NCBI RefSeq assembly: GCF_014698045.1
Contig: NZ_JACJSE010000029.1
Span: 16,223 to 80,222, forward strand
Source of the DNA: Aulosira sp. FACHB-615
GTDB taxonomy: Bacteria; Cyanobacteriota; Cyanobacteriia; Cyanobacteriales; Nostocaceae
DNA: 64,000 nt
Direction of reading: 5' to 3'
Shown here: piece by piece, positions 1 to 9,700 of the stretch
How the letters are laid out: every line of letters begins with the position of its first letter
Position numbering within the stretch: position 1 is the first letter of the stretch
Position numbers and translations under genes: made by a program
Notes under the pieces: generated by a model
What the model saw: only the letters and a program-made list of their open reading frames with translations
The model's database searches: none
Told to the model about the DNA's origin: nothing

Positions 1-37
1 ACAGCAAAAACCAACTTGTGCTATGAGGTACGTTTAG

Positions 38-3000
38 ATGGCGACATTTAAAGCCCCCATCATTCCCGGATATAACATTAGCTCACAACTATATGCTGGC
101 TCCAGAACGATTGTATATCGAGCTATCCGCGAATCAGATCAACTCCCAGTTGTCATCAAGCTATTAACCTCAGAATATCCTACTTTTCAAGAATTACTCA
201 AACTCCGCAATCAATACACTATTAGCAAAAATCTCAATATTTCTGGGATTATTCAGCCATTATCTTTAGAAACATATAATAACGGTTATATTTTCGTGAT
301 GGCGGATACCGGGGGAATATCATTACGAGAATATATTCAAAGCAACACTTTATCCCTAGCAGAATTTTTGAGGATTGCTATTCAATTAAGTACTAGTCTT
401 CATGAATTACATCAAAATCGCGTGATTCATAAAGATATTAAACCAGCAAATATTTTAATTCATCCCCAAACAAAACAAGTTCAATTAATTGATTTTAGTA
501 TTGCTTCATTACTGCCAAAAGAAACTCAAGAAATTAAAAGTCTTAATATTTTAGAAGGAACTTTAGCTTATATTTCTCCAGAACAAACAGGGAGAATGAA
601 CCGAGGTATAGACTACCGCAGTGATTATTACTCTCTGGGAGTGACATTTTATGAATTATTAACCGGAGAATTGCCATTTAATAGTGATGATCCGATGGAG
701 TTGGTGCATTGTCATTTGGTGAAAATGCCAACTGTAATAGGGAACAGGGAAGAAATTCCGCCAGTACTGGCAGAGATTGTGTTGAAACTGATGGCGAAAA
801 ATGCCGAGGATAGATATCAAAGTGCTTTGGGATTAAAGCATGATTTAGAACTTTGTTTAACCCAACTTAAAGATACAGGCGCAATTAGAGATTTTGAAAT
901 TGCTCAACGGGATGTGTGCGATCGCTTCCTCATCCCGGAAAAATTATATGGTAGAGAAGCGGAAGTCAGCACCTTATTACAAGCATTTGAACGTGTTGCC
1001 AGTGGCACATCAGAGATGATGCTAGTGGCGGGATTTTCCGGGATTGGCAAAACTGCTGTAGTGAATGAAGTCCACAAACCCATAACTCGTCAACAAGGTT
1101 ACTTTATCAAAGGTAAATTTGACCAATTTAACCGGAATATTCCTTTCAGTGCTTTTGTCCAAGCTTTGCGTGATTTGATGGGGCAATTGTTATCAGAGTC
1201 GGATGCAAAATTGGCACAGTGGCGGAGTCAGATTTTAGAAGTTGTGGGGGAAAATGGGCAAGTTTTAATTGAGGTCATTCCCGAATTAGAGCGTGTAATT
1301 GGTAAACAATATCCTGCACCAGAATTATCGGGAACGGAGGCACAAAACCGATTTCAGTTACTGTTTCAAAAGTTTATTGCTATCTTCACCACAGCAGAGC
1401 ATCCTTTAGTAATGTTTTTGGATGATTTACAGTGGGCAGATTTAGCTTCTTTGCAGTTAATTAAACTGTTGATGGAGGATGAAAATTGTCTGCTGTTGTT
1501 GGGTGCTTATCGAGATAATGAAGTTTCTGCTGCACACCCATTAATGTTGACGGTGGAGGAAATAAAGAAATCTGGTAAGACAGTTAATACTATTACCCTT
1601 ACTCCTCTAGCTGCTCAAAATGTAAATCAGTTAATAGCTGATACTTTACGTTGTCCAACAGAGCGATCTCTCCCCCTCACCGAATTAATTGAGCGCAAAA
1701 CCAGAGGAAACCCCTTTTTTATCACTCAGTTTCTCAAGAAACTATATGAAGATGGGGAAATTACCTTCAATCATCAGCAGGGTTATTGGGAATGTGATAT
1801 TACCCAAATTCAATTGCTATCCCTAACTGATGATGTTGTGGAGTTTGTCGCTCAACAATTACAGAAATTACCTCAAACAACCCAAAATGTTTTGCAGTTA
1901 GCTGCTTGTGTTGGTAACTCTTTTGATTTAAAAACCTTAGCAATTGTTTCTCAGCAATCTGTCACCGATGCGGCGACAGCATTATGGAAAGCTTTACAAG
2001 AGGGTTTGATTTTACCCACTAGCCAAACTTATAAATTCTTTCAGATAGAGACTGAAGCACAAACTAATTCTCAGAACAATATTGATCATGATTCTGTAAA
2101 TTTGACTTACCGCTTTCTGCACGATCGCATTCAACAAGCGGCTTACTCTTTAATTCCAGAAGACCAAAAACAAGTTACTCATCTGGCGATCGGTCAACTA
2201 CTCTATGCTAATACACCAGAAACTCAACTAGATAGACATATATTTGAAATTGTCAATCACCTGAATCAAGGGATTGATTTAATTACTCAGCCTGATGAAC
2301 AACTAAAGTTAGCCGAACTGAATTTAATCGCGGGATGCAAAGCTAAAAGTGCGATCGCCTATAATGCAGCCATCAATTACTTTACCCAAGGAATTGACTT
2401 ACTCCCGGCTGATCCTTGGACAACAAACTACGAATTAACTCTAAATCTGCATCACGAGCGTTTAGAAGCAGCTTGTCTAAACACAGACTTTGACAAGTTA
2501 GCAGCCTGGGGTGACATTATATTGCGATCTGCAACTTCATTGCTCGACACCATCAAAGTCTATGAAACCCGAATGATGGCTTTCCGTTCTCAAGGTAAAT
2601 TTGCCGAAGTGGTAGAAACTGGGTTGCAGGTGTTGAAATTACTGGGTGTGGAATTTCCCGAACAACCGACTCAGGCAGATATTGGTACAGCAGCGCAATA
2701 TACACAGCAACTATGGATAGGTAGTAAACCCTCAAGTTTGGCAGATTTGCCTACAATGAACGATCCCTATCAACTGGCAGCAATGCAAATCATGACTAAA
2801 CTAGTGGCATCTGTTTTAATTGCTGCGCCTGAACTTTTACCATTACTCATCTTTAAGCAAGTTGAGATGTCTATTCAGTTTGGAAATTCCTCTATTGCCG
2901 TTTTTTCTTATGCAGACTACGGATTAATGCTCTGTGGTTTTATGGGAGATATTGATGCTGGGTATGAATTTGGACAATTATCATTAAAGTTACTAGAAAA

Positions 3001-6000
3001 ATTCCAGATTAATGCCTTTAAAAGCCGAGCTTACTTTGTTGTCAACTGCTTTATTCGTCATTGGAAAGAACCCTTGAGTCAGTCTATCCAATTTCTGCTA
3101 GAGGGCTACCAGAGTGGGCTGGAAACCGGAGATTGGGAATGTGTAGCATTAAATATACTAACATACTTTCAGTACAGCTACTGGAGTGGTCGAGAATTAA
3201 GTGCTTTGGCTCAGGAAATGGAAGCTTATCGACAAATTATCAGCCAGGTTAAGCAAGAATCAATTTTAAAATATTATGAGTGTTACCAACAAACAATTTT
3301 AAATTTATTGGTAATATCTGAAATCCCCTATTTTTTGGCAGGTGAAGTCTTCAATACAACCCAAATTTTGCCTCATTTACAGGCTACCAATGATCGAGGG
3401 GGATTATTTCATCTTTATTTATCTCAAGCCGTTCTCTGTTATTGGTTTGGCAAATATGAACAAGCTGGGGAACAAGCAGCTATAGCACAACAATATAGTC
3501 ATGCTAGTGCTGGCAGTTTTATGATGGTTGTTTTGGTTTTTTATGATGCCTTAATTCATTTGTCCCAATACGAAACGGCGGATACTAAACAACAATCAAA
3601 GATTATTGAGCGAGTCAATAGTCATCAAGAAAAACTCCAAAATTGGGCAAATTTAGCTCCCTCTAATCATCAACATTACTGTCAACTTGTAGCCGCAGAA
3701 ACATTGCGGGTTTTGGGTCAAAATTATGATGCAATGGCACATTATGATTCAGCTATTGCTGGTGCAAAAACCCACGGTTATTTACAAGATGAAGCACTCA
3801 GTAATGAACTGGCTGCTAAATTTTACCTGCATTGGGGCAAAGAGAAAGTGGCCTCCGGTTATATGCAGGAGGCATACTACTGTTATGCTCGTTGGGGTAG
3901 CCAAGCCAAAACTCAAGATTTAGAAAATCGCTACCCTCATTTACTGCAACCTATTCTCCAGCAGAAAATAGCATCGATGAATGTGCTGGAAACATTATCA
4001 GCACAAGTTAATCCTCTGGTTTCCGTTCATAGTTCCCAACAACCGACTCGTTCTTCTAGTACCAACATCAATACATCTCTGGATTTTGAAGCGATTATCA
4101 AAGCTTCTCAAGCTATTTCTGGCACAATTCACCTGGATGAACTGCTGCAACAACTGACTCAGATTATTTTGCACAATTCTGGTGGCGATCGCTGCGCCTT
4201 AATTTTATCTAATCATCAAGGCGAATTTTTTGTCAGAGCAATTGCGACACCAGATAACACTGAACTTCTTGACGAACCTTTAGAGGGAAACCCAAATTTA
4301 CCGATCAAATTTATTCAATATGTGAAAAATACCCAAGAAATTGTGGTAGTTAATGAACTGCAAACTGATCTACCTGTCATTGATGAATATTTACTGCAAC
4401 GACAACCAAAAAGTCTGTTGTGCTTACCGATTCTCAATCAAGGTAATTTAATTGGCATTTTGTATTTAAAGAATCGCTCAACCAGTAATGTGTTTACTAG
4501 CGATCGCATCTTGATTCTCAACTTTCTTTGTACCCAAGCGGCGATTTCTCTCGAAAATGCCCGACTTTATCAAGATTCTCAAATTTATGCCCATCAGTTA
4601 GAAGAATCGCTGGAAAAGTTACGCCTGAGTGAAAACCGCTTTCAGAAACTTGCAGATAATATTCCCGGATTGATTTATCAAATTCGGATTCAACCCAATG
4701 GTTTATCTTCAATATCTTATGTGAGCTATGGATGTCAAAGCCTTTACGAAGTAGCGGCTGAAGATTTAATGTCAGGAAAATATAGTCTGCGCGATTTTGA
4801 ACATCCCGATGATCAAGCTGAATTGTTTCGCGCCACTATGGAGTCAGCGCAAAATCTCACTACCTTTCGACACGAATGGCGGATTATTACACCTAATGGC
4901 AATGTTAAATGGGTCAAAGCTGTTTCGAGACCAGAAATTAGCGAAGATGGGGAAATGGTGTGGGATGGGATTGTAATTGATATTAGCGAACAGCAAGCTG
5001 CACTTCGTGAACGCGAACGTGCCGAACAAGAGCAGCAACAACTACTAGCAATTGTCAATGCTACACCCGATATTGTCGGTATTGCCGATGCTAATGGCAA
5101 TAATATTTACACTAATCCTGCTGGACAGAAAGTGTGGCATTTGAAAGATAGTAAGGCAGAATTTCATATTTCTAGTCTGGTGCCACCTCGACTAATACAG
5201 TATTTGCAAAATGTCATTATCCCTACCGCTATCCGTCAGGGAACTTGGAGTGGTGAGTCAGCCATCTTAGACTTACATGGTAAGGAAATTCCAGTTTCTC
5301 AGGTTGTGATTGCTCATAAAAATGCTGCCGATGAAGTTGAATATTTATCTACTATTATTCGAGATATTAGTGAACGTAAACAAGCGGAAGCTGCAATTGG
5401 GCAAAAATCGCAGGAACTCGAACAAGCTCTCAACGAACTCAAACAAACTCAGCTACAAATGGTGCAACAAGAAAAAATGTCTGCATTAGGTAACTTAGTT
5501 GCAGGTGTAGCTCATGAAATGAATAATCCTCTCAGTTTTATTTCGGCTAGTCTGCAACAAGCTCAACCCATATTTACTGATATCACCACACACCTCCAAC
5601 TCTATCAACAAGCTCTCCCCAATCCTGATGCAGAAATTCTCGATCATGCCGAAGAAATTGATTTAGAGTATAGCTTAGAAGACCTACCAAAAATCCTCGA
5701 TGCAATGGTTATAGCTGCTGAAAGATTGAAAAATATCAGCACCAGTTTGAGAACTTTCTCCCGTGCTGATCAAGATTATAAAGTGCTATTTAATATTAAT
5801 GAAGGCATTGATAGTACAATTTTAATTCTCAAACATCGCCTGAAAGGTAATGAACAACGCCCAGAAATTATTGTGGTGACGGATTACGATAATTTACAAC
5901 CAATAGCATGTTTTCCTGGACAGTTAAATCAGGTATTTATGAATATCATTGCCAATGCGATTGATGCTTTAGATGAGTCAAGTATAGGACGCAGTTTTGA

Positions 6001-6289
6001 GGAAATTAAACTCAATCCTTACAAGATTATTGTCAAAACAGCAATCGAAAATCAGCATGTTAAAATCTCCATTGCTGATAATGGTAAAGGCATCAGTGAA
6101 GATGTCAAATCGCGCATCTTTGACCATTTATTTACAACCAAAGCAGTAGGTAAAGGCACAGGATTAGGACTAGCGATCGCCAGACAAATTGTTGAAGAAA
6201 AACATGGCGGCAAAATTGAAGTTAATTCTGTTTTAGGAGAGGGAACAGAGTTTGTAATTTCTCTCCCCATTACAGATAACAATCATTAA
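38..6289 (+). CDS. HstK-type dual kinase: Ser/Thr kinase - ATPase - GAF - PAS - PAS - histidine kinase
   Basis: A 2083-residue cytoplasmic signalling protein. The N-terminal Ser/Thr kinase (about 10-280) has the ATP lysine K41, HKDIKPAN at 131-138 and IDFS at 151-154, so the usual DFG is DFS. An STAND/AAA-type ATPase follows, with Walker A GFSGIGKTA at 332-340 and Walker B VMFLDD at 458-463, then a long helical repeat-like region. A GAF domain (about 1350-1515) and two PAS domains (about 1535-1785) lead to a HisKA domain with phospho-acceptor H1826 in GVAHEMNN and an HATPase_c domain with DNGKGIS and GTGLGLAIARQ. This is the organisation of HstK-type kinases of Nostoc. The input signal and partner are unknown and no response regulator is adjacent. 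It is a paralog of the next gene, sharing the upstream motif AACTTGTGCT at the same distance from the ATG. One PAS more than its neighbour. Confidence 0.93.
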   Translation: MATFKAPIIPGYNISSQLYAGSRTIVYRAIRESDQLPVVIKLLTSEYPTFQELLKLRNQYTISKNLNISGIIQPLSLETYNNGYIFVMADTGGISLREYIQSNTLSLAEFLRIAIQLSTSLHELHQNRVIHKDIKPANILIHPQTKQVQLIDFSIASLLPKETQEIKSLNILEGTLAYISPEQTGRMNRGIDYRSDYYSLGVTFYELLTGELPFNSDDPMELVHCHLVKMPTVIGNREEIPPVLAEIVLKLMAKNAEDRYQSALGLKHDLELCLTQLKDTGAIRDFEIAQRDVCDRFLIPEKLYGREAEVSTLLQAFERVASGTSEMMLVAGFSGIGKTAVVNEVHKPITRQQGYFIKGKFDQFNRNIPFSAFVQALRDLMGQLLSESDAKLAQWRSQILEVVGENGQVLIEVIPELERVIGKQYPAPELSGTEAQNRFQLLFQKFIAIFTTAEHPLVMFLDDLQWADLASLQLIKLLMEDENCLLLLGAYRDNEVSAAHPLMLTVEEIKKSGKTVNTITLTPLAAQNVNQLIADTLRCPTERSLPLTELIERKTRGNPFFITQFLKKLYEDGEITFNHQQGYWECDITQIQLLSLTDDVVEFVAQQLQKLPQTTQNVLQLAACVGNSFDLKTLAIVSQQSVTDAATALWKALQEGLILPTSQTYKFFQIETEAQTNSQNNIDHDSVNLTYRFLHDRIQQAAYSLIPEDQKQVTHLAIGQLLYANTPETQLDRHIFEIVNHLNQGIDLITQPDEQLKLAELNLIAGCKAKSAIAYNAAINYFTQGIDLLPADPWTTNYELTLNLHHERLEAACLNTDFDKLAAWGDIILRSATSLLDTIKVYETRMMAFRSQGKFAEVVETGLQVLKLLGVEFPEQPTQADIGTAAQYTQQLWIGSKPSSLADLPTMNDPYQLAAMQIMTKLVASVLIAAPELLPLLIFKQVEMSIQFGNSSIAVFSYADYGLMLCGFMGDIDAGYEFGQLSLKLLEKFQINAFKSRAYFVVNCFIRHWKEPLSQSIQFLLEGYQSGLETGDWECVALNILTYFQYSYWSGRELSALAQEMEAYRQIISQVKQESILKYYECYQQTILNLLVISEIPYFLAGEVFNTTQILPHLQATNDRGGLFHLYLSQAVLCYWFGKYEQAGEQAAIAQQYSHASAGSFMMVVLVFYDALIHLSQYETADTKQQSKIIERVNSHQEKLQNWANLAPSNHQHYCQLVAAETLRVLGQNYDAMAHYDSAIAGAKTHGYLQDEALSNELAAKFYLHWGKEKVASGYMQEAYYCYARWGSQAKTQDLENRYPHLLQPILQQKIASMNVLETLSAQVNPLVSVHSSQQPTRSSSTNINTSLDFEAIIKASQAISGTIHLDELLQQLTQIILHNSGGDRCALILSNHQGEFFVRAIATPDNTELLDEPLEGNPNLPIKFIQYVKNTQEIVVVNELQTDLPVIDEYLLQRQPKSLLCLPILNQGNLIGILYLKNRSTSNVFTSDRILILNFLCTQAAISLENARLYQDSQIYAHQLEESLEKLRLSENRFQKLADNIPGLIYQIRIQPNGLSSISYVSYGCQSLYEVAAEDLMSGKYSLRDFEHPDDQAELFRATMESAQNLTTFRHEWRIITPNGNVKWVKAVSRPEISEDGEMVWDGIVIDISEQQAALRERERAEQEQQQLLAIVNATPDIVGIADANGNNIYTNPAGQKVWHLKDSKAEFHISSLVPPRLIQYLQNVIIPTAIRQGTWSGESAILDLHGKEIPVSQVVIAHKNAADEVEYLSTIIRDISERKQAEAAIGQKSQELEQALNELKQTQLQMVQQEKMSALGNLVAGVAHEMNNPLSFISASLQQAQPIFTDITTHLQLYQQALPNPDAEILDHAEEIDLEYSLEDLPKILDAMVIAAERLKNISTSLRTFSRADQDYKVLFNINEGIDSTILILKHRLKGNEQRPEIIVVTDYDNLQPIACFPGQLNQVFMNIIANAIDALDESSIGRSFEEIKLNPYKIIVKTAIENQHVKISIADNGKGISEDVKSRIFDHLFTTKAVGKGTGLGLAIARQIVEEKHGGKIEVNSVLGEGTEFVISLPITDNNH

Positions 6290-6729
6290 GTGAGGGACAA
6301 GGTAGATAAGGCAGAGATATTCTAATACTATAGCAGTCCTAAATCATTTGTAAAATTTCTATATCTTTTTCTTCTTTCTTACATTTGCGTCCTTCTCTAC
6401 GAGATGCTACGCGAAGGCGTTCTTGGTGAAGCAGTCCAGTCTTGGGGGTTTCCCCTATGAGGAACTGCTGTTAGCGCAGCGTTAGCGACGCAGGAGCGTC
6501 ACCCGGAGGGCGGTTCGTTTCCATATCTATGTTTTTCACGACTCATTTAGGATTGCTATATTTCACAAAATTACGAAGATAAATCACTACCTATGCTTCC
6601 TCTGTTTGTCCCTTTGGATCATTTTTAAAGTGAAATGGTATTACTATCGACATCGTTAGTAAACTTCGATTTTATGGGAATACTAAATTCTAGACGCGAA
6701 TACTAACTTGTGCTGCGAGGCATGTATAT
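6290..6729. other. Repeat-rich intergenic region between the two kinases
   Basis: No gene is visible. The stretch 6395-6525 consists of short interspersed palindromic repeats typical of Nostoc genomes, recognisable by CTACGCGAAGGCG and GTTAGCGCAGCGTTAGCGAC. The last 30 bases before the second kinase (AACTTGTGCT at 6705-6714) match the sequence upstream of the first kinase (13-22) at the same spacing of 15 bases to the start codon, so the duplication seems to have included the 5' leader. Confidence 0.6.
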
Positions 6730-9700
6730 ATGGCTACTGTAACCTGTACACCTATTATTCCCGGATACCAAATTTGCGCTCAACTTTATGTCGGTGCTAA
6801 AACCCACGTCTATCAAGCTATCCGCCAATCAGATCATCTGCCAGTAGTCATCAAACTGTTAGCGTCAGAATATCCCAGTTTTCATGAATTACTAGAATTT
6901 CGTAACCAATATACAATTAGCAAAAATCTCCAAATTCCGGGGATTGTACAGCCATTGTCACTCTTAACTCATCACAATAGTTATATTCTGGTGATGCCAG
7001 ATACAGGGAAGATTTCTCTACAAGAATATGTCAACTCTACTCACATCTCCCTAGTAGAATTTTTAAGTATTGCTATTCAATTAACAAGTATTCTCGATGC
7101 GATACATCAAAATCGTGTCATCCATAAAGACATTAAACCAGCAAATATTCTAATTCATCCCCACACAAAACAAGTTCAATTAATTGATTTTAGTATTGCT
7201 TCATTACTGCCAAAAGAAACTTCAGAAATTAAAAATCCCAATGTTTTAGAAGGAACTCTAGCTTATATTTCCCCAGAACAAACAGGGAGAATGAATCGAG
7301 GTATAGACTACCGCAGTGATTATTACTCTCTTGGTGTAACATTGTATGAACTATTAACAGGAGAATTACCATTTAATAGTGATGACCCAATGGAGTTGGT
7401 GCATTGTCATTTAGCAAAAATGCCGCAGGTCATAGAAAGCAGTAAACCGATTCCGCAAGTAGTAGCAGAGATTGTGTTGAAATTGATGGCGAAAAATGCC
7501 GAGGATAGATATCAAAGTGCTTTGGGATTAAAGCATGATTTAGAACTTTGTTTGACACAACTTAAAGATACAGGCGCAATTAGACATTTTAAAATTGCTC
7601 AACGGGATGTGTGCGATCGCTTCCTCATCCCGGAAAAATTATATGGTAGAGAAGCGGAAGTCAGCACCTTATTACAAGCCTTTGAACGTGTGGCTAGTGG
7701 GACATCAGAAATGATGTTGGTGGCGGGATTTTCGGGGATTGGTAAAACTGCTGTAGTGAATGAAGTCCACAAACCAATTACTCGTCAACAAGGTTATTTT
7801 ATCAAAGGTAAATTTGACCAATTTAATCGGAATATTCCCTTCTCTGCTTTCGTCCAAGTTTTCCGTGATTTGATGGGGCAATTACTAGCCGAATCTGATA
7901 GCCAACTCCGCATCTGGAAACAGCAAGTTTTGGCAGCATTGGGAGATAATGCCCAAGTAATTACTAAGGTAATTCCCGAACTTGAACTCATCATTGGCAC
8001 ACAACCAACAGCACCAGAATTATCAGGGTTAGCTGCTCAAAATCGGTTTAATTTACTATTTGAAAAATTTATTCAAGTTTTTACCACAAAAGAACATCCT
8101 TTAGTGATATTTTTGGATGATTTGCAGTGGGCAGATGCGGCATCACTCAAGTTGATAGAATTGCTGATCAGTGAGTCATCAACTGGTTATTTGTTGTTAA
8201 TTGGTGCTTACCGTGATAATGAAGTGTTTGCAGCACATCCATTGATGCTAACTTTAGATGCGATCGCTAAAGCAAAAGCAACGGTAAATACTATTACCTT
8301 AAAGCCATTATCAACCAGCAGTTTAAATCAGTTAATCGCTGATACATTACATTGTGCGGGTAATTTGGCACAACCTTTAACCGAATTAGTATATCAAAAA
8401 ACTCAAGGTAATCCCTTTTTTGCGACGCAATTCCTCAAAGCATTACATCAAGAAAAACTAATTAATTTTGATTTACAAACTGGGCATTGGCAGTGCGATA
8501 TTTCCCAGTTAAAATCCACCGCCTTAACAGACGATGTGGTGGAATTAATGGCGCAGCAATTAAAGAAACTGCCTTTAGCAACCCAAAATGTTTTAAAACT
8601 AGCAGCTTGTGTTGGTAATCAATTTGATTTAAGTACACTGACAATTGTCTCGGAACAATCGGAAGCAGCAACAGCAAGTGATTTATGGAAAGCGTTGCAA
8701 GAAGGTTTAATCTTGCCGATTAGCCAGATTTATAAATTTTTTCAGTTAGAAAATCTCGAACAATCAGAAATAGCTCAAAATGCCAATCCTAGTTATCGAT
8801 TTCTACACGATCGCGTCCAACAAGCGGCTTATTCTTTAATTCCCGATGACCAAAAACAAGCAGTTCATTACAATATTGGACAACTACTCCTGAAGCAAAT
8901 TTCTCTGTCAGCCAGAGAAGAACAAATTTTTGCTTTGGTGAATCAGTTAAACTACGGCACTTCCCTAATTACAGCCCAATCTCAGCGTAATGAACTCGCC
9001 CAAATGAATCTCTGTGCTGGACGAAAAGCCAGAGTCGCCACGGCTTATCAAGCTGCTTACGAATACGCCACTGTGGGATTAGGACTACTAGCCACAGACA
9101 CTTGGCAACATCAATATGAAATGACCTTAGCACTCCATGAACTAGCTGCCGAAACTGCCGCATTGAGTGGTGATTTTGAGCAGATGGAGTATTGGATTAA
9201 TGCCGTCATCCAGCATACCAAAACGCCCTTAGATCAGGTGCAATCTTATCAAATCAAAATTCAAGCGTTAAACTCCCGTAATGATTTTATTGCCGCGATC
9301 GCCACAGGTAAATCTGTACTGCAAACCTTGGGTGTGAGTTTGCCAGATCAGCCAACTAGTGAAGATGTCCAACAAGCTAGACAGCAAATTCAAGACTTAA
9401 TTGGCGATCGCGCGATTGCAGATTTGATTCATTTACCAAAACTCGTAGCACCAGAACAACTAGCAATTATGCAAATTGCTGCCAGTATCATACCTGCCTG
9501 CTATGTTACAGCTTCACCCCTCTACCCCTTAGTGGTGGCGCTTCAGGTTCAACATTCTATTCAATATGGAAACAGTTTATTTTCTCCTTGGAGTTATGCC
9601 AATTATGCCTTTCAAATTAAGTTAATCTGGGGCGATATCCGAGAAGCGGAACAGTTTGGACAGTTAGCATATCAGTTAGGGTTAGAACCAGAGTTTAAAT

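Noticed and set aside
4813..5100. A 95-residue serine-rich frame antisense to the first kinase
   Set aside because: Composition typical of an antisense shadow; the kinase frame is clearly coding here.
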